Positions 1 through 7,604 of a stretch of DNA of 32,008 nucleotides are shown piece after piece. Position numbers and translations under genes: made by a program. The number at the start of each line of letters is the position of its first letter. Positions within the stretch are counted from its first letter, which is position 1. The stretch comes from an uncultured Caulobacterales bacterium (GTDB lineage Bacteria; Pseudomonadota; Alphaproteobacteria; Caulobacterales; Maricaulaceae): assembly GCA_937927825.1 (NCBI GenBank), contig CALFWV010000215.1:1-32008 (forward strand), in the 5' to 3' direction. The notes under the pieces were generated by a model, which saw only the letters and a list, made by a program, of their open reading frames with translations, did not search any database and was not told the DNA's origin.

Positions 1-46
1 CTGTGTCGCTTTCCCCCAAAGAGAGTGCGCGAGATTGGCGGGGCAC

Positions 47-88
47 GCAGACGCAGGGCCCTCTCCCCCTGCGTCTGCATTATTTTTT
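47..88 (+). terminator. Intrinsic terminator of the upstream unit
   Basis: Two perfectly complementary 12-nt arms (47–58, GCAGACGCAGGG, and 67–78) enclose an 8-nt loop, followed by ATTATTTTTT. This is a textbook rho-independent terminator on the plus strand. It closes a gene outside the window. In many bacteria that gene would be a ribosomal protein such as rplI next to dnaB, but this cannot be seen here. Confidence 0.88.
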
Positions 89-100
89 GACACACCACAT

Positions 101-215
101 TGTCATCCCGCACGCAGCGAAGCTGAGATGCGGGACCCAACTGACATTCACGCAAGCGGATGATGATAACCGACAGGTCCCGCATTTACGTCCCGCGGAC
201 GTGTGCTGGGTGACA
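101..215. repeat. Long imperfect palindrome, REP/MITE-like
   Basis: The outer ends TGTCATCCCGCAC (from 101) and GTGCTGGGTGACA (to 215) are inverted with a few mismatches. Inside them, ATGCGGGACC (128–137) and GGTCCCGCAT (176–185) are a perfect 10-bp inverted pair. Each half also folds alone: TCCCGCA near 106 pairs with TGCGGGA near 129. Dispersed palindromes beginning GTCATCCCG are common in alphaproteobacterial genomes, so this is probably one copy of a genome-wide element. No second copy is seen in this window. Confidence 0.6.
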
Positions 216-224
216 TGGGGCAAC

Positions 225-264
225 TTATCCCCAAAGTTAGACTTATGCACAAAAGGACTATATT
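225..264 (+). promoter_or_regulatory. Candidate dnaB promoter with DnaA box
   Basis: TTAGAC (237–242) and TATATT (259–264) lie 16 bp apart, a reasonable housekeeping promoter about 55 nt before the dnaB start. The spacer contains TTATGCACA (243–251), a perfect match to the DnaA-box consensus TTATNCACA. A one-mismatch copy, TTATCCCCA, lies just upstream (225–233). The motifs are seen directly; control of dnaB by DnaA is inferred. Confidence 0.5.
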
Positions 265-318
265 CCTATCAACAGATAAGCTATGACTCGCAAGGTCTTC
301 TCGCCCTAAGGTCGCTCC

Positions 319-1836
319 ATGGTATATGTCGCAGATAATGATTCGATGACGGGCTCTGGAGGTCTAGGAGGTCAAGAGCTGGACTCCACGCCCCAAAGCC
401 AAGAAGCAGAAGCGGCCCTGCTGGGCGTGCTGCTTTACGATAATGAGGTCTATCACAAGATCTCGCCGATTGTGCAGGCCAAGCATTTCTACAATCCCGT
501 CCATGTCCGCATTTTCGACGCCGTTGCGCGCCTGATTGAAACGGGCAAATTGGCCGATGCGATTGTCCTGAAAAACCGCTTCTCCCAAGATGAAACCCTC
601 GTCGATATTGGAGGCGTGGAATATCTCGCGCTGCTGCTCGACAATGCGCCGCCAACGGCCACCGCCACAGAATATGCCAAGTTGATCTTTGACCTCGCCA
701 TGCGGCGGGAATTGATCCGCCTCTCGGACCTCATCAAAGCCACAGCCACCGACCCAGATAGCGAAGCCGACGCCCAAGCGCAAATTATCGAAGCGGAAAG
801 TCAGCTTTATAATCTGGCCGAGCTGGGCGGAACGCAGCAAGGTTTTGTCGACTTTGAAACCGCGCTGGTTGAATCCATTGAGATGATGTCCGCCGCCTTT
901 ACGCGGGACGGCAATCTGTCGGGGATTTCCACAGGCCTGATTGATTTGGACCGCCAGCTCGGCGGACTGCATAAATCAGACCTCATCATCCTCGCGGGGC
1001 GTCCGTCCATGGGGAAAACCTCCCTCGCAACGAACATCGCCTTTCACGTCGCGAAACATTTCAAAAAAGAAAAAGACGAAAACGGGATTGAGAAGACAAC
1101 CGATGGCGGCGTGGTCGGGTTCTTCTCTCTGGAGATGAGCTCTGAACAGCTCGCCACCCGTTTGCTCGCGGAGCAATCCGGCGTGTCCTCGCACCATATT
1201 CGTCGCGGCGATATTACTAGCGCCCAGTATGAGCATATTCGCGATGCGGCGGATGAGATTATCCAAATTCCCCTTCACATCGATGATACGGGCGGCTTGT
1301 CAATTGGGGCGCTGGCTGCGCGGGCGCGACGGTTGAAACGCCAAAAGGGCCTCGACTGTATCGTCGTCGACTATCTGCAGCTCCTCACGGGCGGTGCGGG
1401 TATGAATTCAAATTCAAACCGCGTGCAGGAAGTCTCGATGATTACCCAGGGGCTCAAAGCCCTCGCCAAGGAACTGGACGTGCCCGTCCTCGCCCTCGCC
1501 CAGCTCTCTCGCCAGGTCGAACAACGCGACGATAAACGCCCGCAGCTCTCAGATTTGCGCGAATCCGGCTCGATCGAGCAAGACGCCGATGTCGTGATGT
1601 TCGTCTTCCGCGAAGAATATTACCTCTCTCGGACAGAGCCGAGCGAGGATAATGTCGCCGAACATGAAGAGTGGATGGCGAAAATGGAAAAACTCCACGG
1701 CAAAGCCGAAGTCATCATAGGCAAACAACGCCACGGCCCGATTGGGACGGTTGCTCTGTCCTTCCAGCCTAACCTGACGAAATTCGGAAATTGGGTCGAG
1801 GAAGATTTTGGTTCCGGCGGCGGGAGCGCCTTCTAA
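319..1836 (+). CDS. dnaB: Replicative DNA helicase DnaB
   Basis: This is the hexameric 5'-3' helicase that unwinds the chromosome at the replication fork, loaded at the origin and working with primase and the clamp loader. At 505 aa it is normal for the family. The N-terminal primase-interacting domain (about residues 24–130) starts with the typical PQSQEAEAALLG segment. A linker follows, then the RecA-like C-terminal domain with Walker A GRPSMGKTS (227–235), the SLEMS motif near 270, Walker B VVDYLQLL with Asp351, and the LRESGSIEQDADVV segment. The start at 319 has AAGG seven bases upstream; an in-frame ATG at 346 is a possible alternative. The gene stands alone behind a terminator and has its own candidate promoter. 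Confidence 0.96.
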   Translation: MVYVADNDSMTGSGGLGGQELDSTPQSQEAEAALLGVLLYDNEVYHKISPIVQAKHFYNPVHVRIFDAVARLIETGKLADAIVLKNRFSQDETLVDIGGVEYLALLLDNAPPTATATEYAKLIFDLAMRRELIRLSDLIKATATDPDSEADAQAQIIEAESQLYNLAELGGTQQGFVDFETALVESIEMMSAAFTRDGNLSGISTGLIDLDRQLGGLHKSDLIILAGRPSMGKTSLATNIAFHVAKHFKKEKDENGIEKTTDGGVVGFFSLEMSSEQLATRLLAEQSGVSSHHIRRGDITSAQYEHIRDAADEIIQIPLHIDDTGGLSIGALAARARRLKRQKGLDCIVVDYLQLLTGGAGMNSNSNRVQEVSMITQGLKALAKELDVPVLALAQLSRQVEQRDDKRPQLSDLRESGSIEQDADVVMFVFREEYYLSRTEPSEDNVAEHEEWMAKMEKLHGKAEVIIGKQRHGPIGTVALSFQPNLTKFGNWVEEDFGSGGGSAF

Positions 1837-1899
1837 AAGGCGCATTGGAAAAGGCCCTTGTTTGGAACTTTAGCGTGAGCGCATCGTTCGGTCCTATAT

Positions 1900-2892
1900 G
1901 TGGCCATAAAGGAATGTGACATCGCCTATTTAGAAACAGTCTTCATCATTTGGTGCCTATGCTTGCTGATTGGGGCCTTAATCCCGATGTTTCGGGTGAA
2001 AACATGGTGGCTGCGCGCCTGGACTTATGCGCGAATTCAAATCCTGTGTTTGACGGGACTAACCTTTGTCGCCGGCTTATTTTTGTTCAATTTGCAGTCC
2101 GTTTGGGGCACGTCAATCGCGATTGGGGCTGCGATAATTTCGGCCTTATGTTTGCGGGATATTTTGCCTTTCACACCGCTGGGTAAAAAACAGGTTTCGA
2201 ACATCCCTCAATCAAAAAACAACAAGGCTGTAAAATTATTCGTCGGCAATGTTTTGATGGATAATCAATCACATCAACCCCTGCTGGATATGATAGATGA
2301 GACGGCGCCCGACATCGTATTTCTGGTCGAAACTGACCAAAGGTGGCGCGATTATATGGCTGCATTGGAAGATAAATTTGCCCACACATACCTCCTACCC
2401 CTGCCCGATTATAACGGCATGTTATTCTATTCCCGCTTTCCGATTTTGGACGTGCGCGAGCGTTACTTAGTTCAAGATCACATTCCGTCTCTCACCCTGA
2501 CCCTTGACTTAGGGGACGGCGAAATTTTGACATTTTATGGTTTGCATCCCCGTCCGCCACGTCCGCAAGATGATACCGCTGACTTGGATAAGGAACTCGA
2601 AATTGTCGCCAAAGAAGTCAGCCAAATAAAGACGCCGGTCATTGTTACGGGCGACCTCAATGATGTCGGGTGGTCCACGACAACCAAAGCCTTTCTGAAG
2701 ACAAGCAATCTGAAAGACCCCCGCCGGGGTCGGGGATTATATAATAGCTATAATGCCAAAATCCCGGTTGTCAGATGGCCACTGGATCACACCTTTCATT
2801 CAGATCACTTTGGTCTGATATCCCTAAAACGTATGCCCGCATTTGGCTCGGATCATTTTCCGATTTTTATTGAACTCGGATTAGAAACATAA
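1900..2892 (+). CDS. Membrane-anchored endonuclease/exonuclease/phosphatase-family protein
   Basis: This is a metal-dependent phosphodiesterase-fold protein of unknown substrate. Three hydrophobic segments (about residues 12–30, 46–64, 70–88) precede the EEP domain (about 110–328). The EEP active-site residues are all visible: Asn117 (VGN), Glu144 (LVET), His216 (YGLHPRPP), GDLND with Asp252 and Asn254, LDH with Asp296/His297, and the closing SDHFP with Asp318/His319. The arrangement matches small proteobacterial EEP proteins with an N-terminal membrane region, in which the catalytic domain would face the periplasm. The GTG start has no good ribosome binding site, so the first residues are uncertain. 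It follows dnaB by 63 nt with no obvious terminator and may be partly co-transcribed. It could act on nucleic acid, phospholipid or inositol phosphate; the sequence does not decide. Confidence 0.82.
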   Translation: MAIKECDIAYLETVFIIWCLCLLIGALIPMFRVKTWWLRAWTYARIQILCLTGLTFVAGLFLFNLQSVWGTSIAIGAAIISALCLRDILPFTPLGKKQVSNIPQSKNNKAVKLFVGNVLMDNQSHQPLLDMIDETAPDIVFLVETDQRWRDYMAALEDKFAHTYLLPLPDYNGMLFYSRFPILDVRERYLVQDHIPSLTLTLDLGDGEILTFYGLHPRPPRPQDDTADLDKELEIVAKEVSQIKTPVIVTGDLNDVGWSTTTKAFLKTSNLKDPRRGRGLYNSYNAKIPVVRWPLDHTFHSDHFGLISLKRMPAFGSDHFPIFIELGLET

Positions 2893-2997
2893 GTTTAAAC
2901 CTATAAGAATCCTCAAATCGGCGTGTCTGTCAGACCAACAAAAACAATGACTTATATAAATTTTTTAGAGAACAATCCTCACTTTCAAAAGCTGTGC

Positions 2998-3418
2998 TAT
3001 ATTGAACACGTTCTTTCAAACATGGGACTGGGTAGGACGTCACCTTCCTGTTTGAAAGACGGTGGGTCTGAGCAGCTTTGTTGTGCAAATCGCATTCGCG
3101 AAATGCACTAGACACCAAAGCCTGTGCCGGGAATTTAGGAGTGAGAGCCGATGCCTGGGTCCAACGCTGGCCCAACTGGTAGGACAAACGGGCCGCTTCT
3201 TCAAAAACCATTGCCGCAGAGACTGGCAATTGGCGCAAGCCAAATGCGGGGGGTTGGATTAGCAATCCAATCTTTGCCTTCTGTAAAACTAACTTCCCTT
3301 CTGGTATTCCATCAGAAGACCAACTCTGCGGGCAAGTCCTGCTTTTAAAATGCCTCGGCTGGCCACGAGTTGAAACTGTTGTTTCAACGGATTGGCAGCA
3401 GCAACGTCCGCTTGGGCA
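2998..3418. other. Gene-free, hairpin-dense block; candidate structured RNA
   Basis: No convincing gene lies between 2893 and 3418. After a TATATT (-10-like) at 2998–3003 the DNA holds a series of stem-loops. An 11-bp perfect stem pairs 3012–3022 with 3049–3059. A symmetric hairpin at 3083–3108 has GTGCA and TCGC stems. A nested hairpin at 3214–3249 has CCGCA/TGCGG around TTGGC-GCAA-GCCAA, that is, a GNRA tetraloop. Further hairpins are 3254–3270 (7 bp), 3298–3318 (6 bp), 3328–3342 (5 bp) and 3369–3388 (8 bp, TGTT loop). There is no U-tract after any of them. I could not match it to tmRNA, RNase P, 6S or SRP RNA. The minus strand is also free of stops from 3418 down to 2933, so an unrecognised or decayed gene is an alternative. 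Confidence 0.4.
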
Positions 3419-3823
3419 CTAATATTTTGACCGCTCACCATTGGGCCGGTTCGCATCCTCCAGAATGCGGCGCTTAATTTGCGCGAGGGTGAAGCCGATG
3501 GATTTTCGCTTGAAAAGGATTTTATCCACCGCTGCCAATTCATAGCGGTAGGCGGCCTCATGATTTTTCATCAGATCGGTGTGCAGGGACCGTATCATAA
3601 TCATGTGCCCCCCGCGAATGAGGACAAAATAAAAGGCAAAAAACCCGACAATGGTTGCATTATGATCTCGGAACCGCGGCGCATCAGAAATTGTGGAAAA
3701 GGCATAGAGAAAGACAAGCAGAACCAACATTGTCGGCAGCACAATTCGTTGCAGCCAAACCCGCAGGCACAGATGTTTCGCGATGAGGGTTTCCGGTGTC
3801 ATCTTCCAGTTCCATACGCTCAT
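3419..3823 (-). CDS. Small two-helix membrane protein, function unknown
   Basis: This predicts a 134-residue protein with two hydrophobic helices (about 27–45, rich in V/L, and 56–72). Between them is a short polar loop, and a basic, probably cytoplasmic tail of about 60 residues follows (KILFKRKSIGF, QIKRRILEDANR). I chose the ATG at 3823 because AAAGG lies about six bases upstream; a longer reading would run into the start of ychF. It is transcribed divergently from ychF, with 118 bp between the two starts. The hydrophobic pattern and clean start support a real gene, but I recognise no family. Its stop is a single TAG; see the findings for the open frame that continues beyond it. Confidence 0.65.
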   Translation of the reverse strand: MSVWNWKMTPETLIAKHLCLRVWLQRIVLPTMLVLLVFLYAFSTISDAPRFRDHNATIVGFFAFYFVLIRGGHMIMIRSLHTDLMKNHEAAYRYELAAVDKILFKRKSIGFTLAQIKRRILEDANRPNGERSKY

Positions 3824-3941
3824 ATTTGCCTTTTGGATATGGGGCAATTTGACGGGTCTGACTGTCGCTTGTGTCTTGACGTTGGGGGGCGAGACTGAAA
3901 AGAGCCGCGCGAGTTCAAAATTTAAATGTCGGAGTCCCGTT

Positions 3942-5039
3942 ATGGGTTTTAAATGCGGTATTGTTGGTCTGCCCAATGTTGGCAAATCCACCCTGTTTAA
4001 TGCGTTGACCAAAACGGCCAATGCACAGGCAGCGAATTATCCTTTCTGTACGATTGAACCAAATGTTGGTGACGTCGCCGTGCCGGAGCCAAGGCTCGAC
4101 ACGATTGCGAAAATTGGCGGCTCTGCGCAGATCATCCCTGCCCGTATGAATTTTGTTGATATTGCGGGCCTCGTCAAAGGTGCGTCGCAAGGCGAAGGCA
4201 TGGGCAATCAGTTCCTCGCCAATATTCGTGAGACTGACGCTATCATCTATGTTCTGCGGTGTTTCGAAGATGATGATATCACCCATGTCGAAGGCCGCAT
4301 TGATCCGATGAGCGATTTTGAGACGATTGAGACAGAACTGATGCTGGCTGATTTGGAAAGTTTAGAAAAGCGTAAGCCGGGCCTTGAAAAAAAAATCAAG
4401 CAAAATGACAAGGATGCCCTCCAAACTATTCGGCTTATCGAGCTCGCTATCGCAGCTCTTGAGGACGGCAAACCGGCCCGCACGGTCGAGATTGACGACG
4501 ATGATAAGAAAGCGTGGCGGATGCTACAGCTACTGACGTCCAAGCCTGTTCTCTATGTCGCCAATGTCGACGAAGACAGTGCAGCCAGCGGAAATGATTT
4601 CTCTGCCAAAGTTGTTGCCCATGCCGACTCTGAAGGGGCGCAGGCGGTTATCATTTCTGCCCAAATCGAATCTGAAATGGCTGTCTTGGAAGATGAAGAA
4701 CAAGCTGAATATTTGGACGCCATTGGCTTGACCGAACCCGGACTGAACCGCCTGATCCAAAAAGGCTACGCTTTGCTGGACTTGCAGACCTATTTCACAG
4801 TTGGTCCAAAAGAGGCGCGCGCTTGGACATTCCAAAAAGGATGGAAAGCCCCGCGCTGTGCAGGCGTCATCCACGGGGATTTTGAAAAAGGCTTCATTCG
4901 CGCTGAAACCACCGCCTATGAGGATTATGTTGCCAATAATGGCGAACAAGGGGCGAAAGAAGCGGGCAAAGTCCGCCAAGAAGGCAAAGAGTATGTTGTC
5001 AAAGATGGCGACATCATGCTCTTTAAATTCAATGTTTAG
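3942..5039 (+). CDS. ychF: Ribosome-associated GTPase/ATPase YchF (OLA1 family)
   Basis: YchF is an Obg-related P-loop NTPase that binds ribosomes and prefers ATP to GTP; it is linked to translation control and the stress response. The predicted 365 aa fit the family (about 363). The start MGFKCGIVGLPNVGKST is canonical, with the P-loop at residues 9–17. The switch region IAGLVKGASQGEGMGNQFL lies near 74–92. NVDE (208–211) takes the place of the usual G4 NKxD, which explains the relaxed nucleotide specificity. A coiled-coil arm (about 125–200) precedes the NVDE motif, and a TGS domain (about 280–365) ends in the typical FKFNV. An upstream in-frame extension to 3783 is not family-like and overlaps the divergent gene, so the ATG at 3942 is used. 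Confidence 0.97.
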   Translation: MGFKCGIVGLPNVGKSTLFNALTKTANAQAANYPFCTIEPNVGDVAVPEPRLDTIAKIGGSAQIIPARMNFVDIAGLVKGASQGEGMGNQFLANIRETDAIIYVLRCFEDDDITHVEGRIDPMSDFETIETELMLADLESLEKRKPGLEKKIKQNDKDALQTIRLIELAIAALEDGKPARTVEIDDDDKKAWRMLQLLTSKPVLYVANVDEDSAASGNDFSAKVVAHADSEGAQAVIISAQIESEMAVLEDEEQAEYLDAIGLTEPGLNRLIQKGYALLDLQTYFTVGPKEARAWTFQKGWKAPRCAGVIHGDFEKGFIRAETTAYEDYVANNGEQGAKEAGKVRQEGKEYVVKDGDIMLFKFNV

Positions 5040-5089
5040 TTGTATTTCAGTCACTTAGGCGAAATTTAACGACTCACGACCACATTACG

Positions 5090-5107
5090 GGCTCCTAAAT
5101 CGGAGCT
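5090..5107 (+). promoter_or_regulatory. Hairpin burying the ribosome binding site of the next gene
   Basis: GCTCC (5091–5095) and GGAGC (5102–5106) form a 5-bp stem, extended by a G·U pair, with loop TAAATC. The GGAG of the 3' arm is the only Shine-Dalgarno-like sequence before the ATG at 5114. The same stem followed by TTTG could instead be a weak terminator for ychF. The fold is seen; a role in translation is inferred. Confidence 0.35.
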
Positions 5108-5113
5108 TTGTCC

Positions 5114-5557
5114 ATGCGAAAAATTCTACTGACGGCCCTCTTCACAGCGGCTGCTTGGCCTGCCTTTGCAATGGATTCCGGCGATGCCGCCTTTGAGCTT
5201 CTGTCGCAATATGCGGTGGAAACACAAAAGAAAAATTACATCAAATTGCAGAGCACGATTAATCCAGCGGATGCCATGGAAATAGATGCCAAATTTTCTG
5301 AAGTCTATGGCGATCCGGAAATCAACCGATCCGGCCTTAAAGTTTGGGAAATAGACAACACCAGCGGGCAAGGGGCTAAACAAACAACACTCATGTGCGG
5401 CCCCGACGGTAAAGGCGGCTTATTCATTTCAGCAGATCGGCGCGGCAAAGCCATAAACAAAATGGCAAAGGGTCAGGAAAAGCAATCGGGCGAGAAGCCG
5501 AAAGCGCTTGAGATAACAAATATGAAGACGGGCCCAGTGTCGTATGAAAGAGACTGA
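5114..5557 (+). CDS. Small exported protein, function unknown
   Basis: The predicted 147 residues begin with a clear Sec signal peptide (MRKILLTALFTAAAWPAFA, cleavage after residue 19), so the mature part should be periplasmic. The mature chain is hydrophilic and mixed-charge, with one cysteine (LMCGPDGKGG) and a basic C-terminal third (KAINKMAKGQEKQSGEKPK). I do not recognise a family. The ATG at 5114 is preferred over a TTG two codons earlier because GGAG lies eight bases upstream and the signal peptide then starts correctly. It stands between ychF and the large secreted protein, with its own short leader, and shows no sign of an operon partner. Confidence 0.7.
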   Translation: MRKILLTALFTAAAWPAFAMDSGDAAFELLSQYAVETQKKNYIKLQSTINPADAMEIDAKFSEVYGDPEINRSGLKVWEIDNTSGQGAKQTTLMCGPDGKGGLFISADRRGKAINKMAKGQEKQSGEKPKALEITNMKTGPVSYERD

Positions 5558-5652
5558 CCCTGATGTGAAAATTAAGACTTTTACAAGCTTACCCGCCCTA
5601 TCCTTTGGACAAATCCAGCGGTGGGAACCGTGTAGGATGTGGGATAATTTAA

Positions 5653-7599
5653 ATGCAGGCGTTTAGCAGCATATTTGCGCGTATCATTTGGGTGATGAGC
5701 TTTATCGTCATCCCTACATATACGCATGCCCAGACTTTCACTAACACAACGGCAGGCGTCATTGATGACAGTACCTTCTGCGCGGGCGGAACCAACGCCA
5801 ATGGGAACGGCGTTATCAACGACTTGGAACGGACTTTTTCGGTTAGCGGCCTAACGGCCGTTACGGACCTGAACGTGGGCCTCGTCGCCGCACACACGTG
5901 GCGCGGAGACATGGACGTCAGGTTGGAATCGCCTCTGGGTACGGAAGTGCAGCTCATTGTTAGCGACACCTCCGGCGCCGGCAACCACGACAATTACAAT
6001 ATCGAACTCAGCGATGAGAATTTAGAGGATGTCAATACAGGGTCCCACGCAACCGCGAATGACACGAACCCGCCTTATTACGAATTTTCCGTCAGGCCCG
6101 ATAACGCGCTTTCTGCTTTTGACGGGGAAGACCCAAATGGGACTTGGACGCTAAAAATCTGTGATGATTACACGGGCGAGATTGGGAATTTCATTCAGGG
6201 CGAATTGACCTTTGCAGGCACAGGCGCGGACCTGTCTTTGTCGCTGACAGCTAATACGGAATTTCCCACGACAGGCGATACCGTCACACTTACATTGACC
6301 GCGTTTTCAGAAGGTCCGTTGAACTCCACCCCGACAGCCCAATTAAATCTTCCCGCCGGTGCTAATTTTGTGTCCTCCTCGGGCGATGGCTCTTATAATA
6401 GCAGCTCTGGCGTTTGGAGCATCGGTAGTGGTTTTGCGCCCGGCACACCTCGGTCACGTATAATTGTTATTTCTTTGCCCGCGACAGGCAGCTTCCCTAT
6501 TAACGCCGAGATTTTTTCCTCAAATCGTACAGATCAAGACTCGACACCTAATAATGCCGTCACGACGGAAGATGACTATTCAGAACTCACCTTAATCGTA
6601 CAACCCTCCTCCGTAGCCCCCGCGCTAAACTGTCCGGCAACTGATAGATTTGAATTAGCCTTCACAGCGCCAGGAACAACAAATGGTTGGACCTCAGGAA
6701 GTTTCGCCGAGAGTTATTCGGCGTTTGACCCCGTGAGTGCATCAAACATTGATTTGAATTTTGCACTTTCCGGCGACACGGGGTTTTTAGGAGCGGTTGG
6801 CGGCGTAAACAGCCCGGTATCACAAACCACATACACAGGCGGTATTTCACCCGCCGAACATAGTGTCGCAATCGCAGCAGATTTCGATACAACAAACCAA
6901 TTCGTAACCATGGGGATAGACGTCGGAACAACGGGAATTGGTGTAGAGGCTCTGCAATTCACCATTTTCGATGTAGACTTGGGCGGATGGACGGATCGCA
7001 TCGAATTTCGAGGTTTCTTAGATGGCGTCTATGTTTCCCCGCTCCTAACGCCCAGCGCACAGAATTATGTATCTGGGAATGAAATTATCGGCCAAACAGG
7101 AAATGCGGGTCAAACATCGAGTGCAGGCAATGTAACTGTGACGTTCAATGAACCCATAGACCGTGTTGAATGGGATTATGGCAATGACGCAAGTGCGGGT
7201 CCCAACCCTGATTTCCAAATCATTTCAATGCATACTGTAAACATGTGCGGCCGCCGCAAGGCAGATTTAGAGGCCATCAAAACTGTTGAGGTCTATGATC
7301 CAAACGCTTTGGGTCTGTATATGACTCCGGGCAATGAGGTTATCTACAAAATCATTGTTACAAATTCCGCAACGGCAACAGCTACGGCCGAGGATGTTGA
7401 TATTTCTGATACGCTACCCGATAATTTGAAATTCGTCTCGGCATCCACTATCGGATTTACCGGCGGTGGATTCGGAACGCCTAACCTCCCGGCGACCAAC
7501 ACCGATTGTGCAGTCACGCCTTGCGTCGTTAGGTTTTCAGGCGGCGATGTGCCAATAAACACAACAGCTGAAATCGCTGTCCGCGCAATTATTAAATAG
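5653..7599 (+). CDS. Secreted P-domain and DUF11-repeat protein
   Basis: This is a large extracellular or surface protein of 648 aa. A signal peptide (about residues 1–26, ending THA|QT) is followed by a proprotein-convertase-type P domain (about 40–188). That domain shows the hallmarks HTWRGDMDVRLESPLGT, a GNHDNYN stretch and DPNGTWTLKICDDYTGEIG. Next come a first DUF11-like beta domain (about 190–310), an unassigned beta-rich region (about 320–528) with two flanking cysteines, and a second DUF11 domain (about 530–648; VIYKIIVTNS and DTLPDNLKFVSAS). P domains usually stabilise subtilisin-like proteases, but no protease domain is present or adjacent. There is no C-terminal anchor or sorting signal. 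A surface-structure or adhesive role is plausible but inferred. It converges on the GST gene with five bases between the stops. Confidence 0.85.
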   Translation: MQAFSSIFARIIWVMSFIVIPTYTHAQTFTNTTAGVIDDSTFCAGGTNANGNGVINDLERTFSVSGLTAVTDLNVGLVAAHTWRGDMDVRLESPLGTEVQLIVSDTSGAGNHDNYNIELSDENLEDVNTGSHATANDTNPPYYEFSVRPDNALSAFDGEDPNGTWTLKICDDYTGEIGNFIQGELTFAGTGADLSLSLTANTEFPTTGDTVTLTLTAFSEGPLNSTPTAQLNLPAGANFVSSSGDGSYNSSSGVWSIGSGFAPGTPRSRIIVISLPATGSFPINAEIFSSNRTDQDSTPNNAVTTEDDYSELTLIVQPSSVAPALNCPATDRFELAFTAPGTTNGWTSGSFAESYSAFDPVSASNIDLNFALSGDTGFLGAVGGVNSPVSQTTYTGGISPAEHSVAIAADFDTTNQFVTMGIDVGTTGIGVEALQFTIFDVDLGGWTDRIEFRGFLDGVYVSPLLTPSAQNYVSGNEIIGQTGNAGQTSSAGNVTVTFNEPIDRVEWDYGNDASAGPNPDFQIISMHTVNMCGRRKADLEAIKTVEVYDPNALGLYMTPGNEVIYKIIVTNSATATATAEDVDISDTLPDNLKFVSASTIGFTGGGFGTPNLPATNTDCAVTPCVVRFSGGDVPINTTAEIAVRAIIK

Positions 7600-7604
7600 T
7601 CCTG

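Noticed and set aside
3-338. Open frame of 111 codons upstream of dnaB
   Set aside because: It runs through the terminator hairpin, the palindrome and the promoter region and has no protein-like features; it also enters dnaB out of frame.
364-972. 202-codon frame antisense to dnaB
   Set aside because: It lies wholly inside a well-supported gene, has atypical composition and matches no family; it is a codon-bias shadow.
2998-3418. tmRNA, RNase P RNA, SRP RNA or tRNA in the structured block
   Set aside because: I looked for the RNase P core GAGGAAAGTCC, a tmRNA tag frame ending in AVAA/ALAA-type codons, a T-loop GGTTCGANTCC and the SRP apical GGAAG/AGCAGCC pair and found none on either strand.
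3783-3941. N-terminal extension of ychF
   Set aside because: YchF proteins start at MGFKCGIVGLPNVGKS; the extension would overlap the divergent membrane gene.
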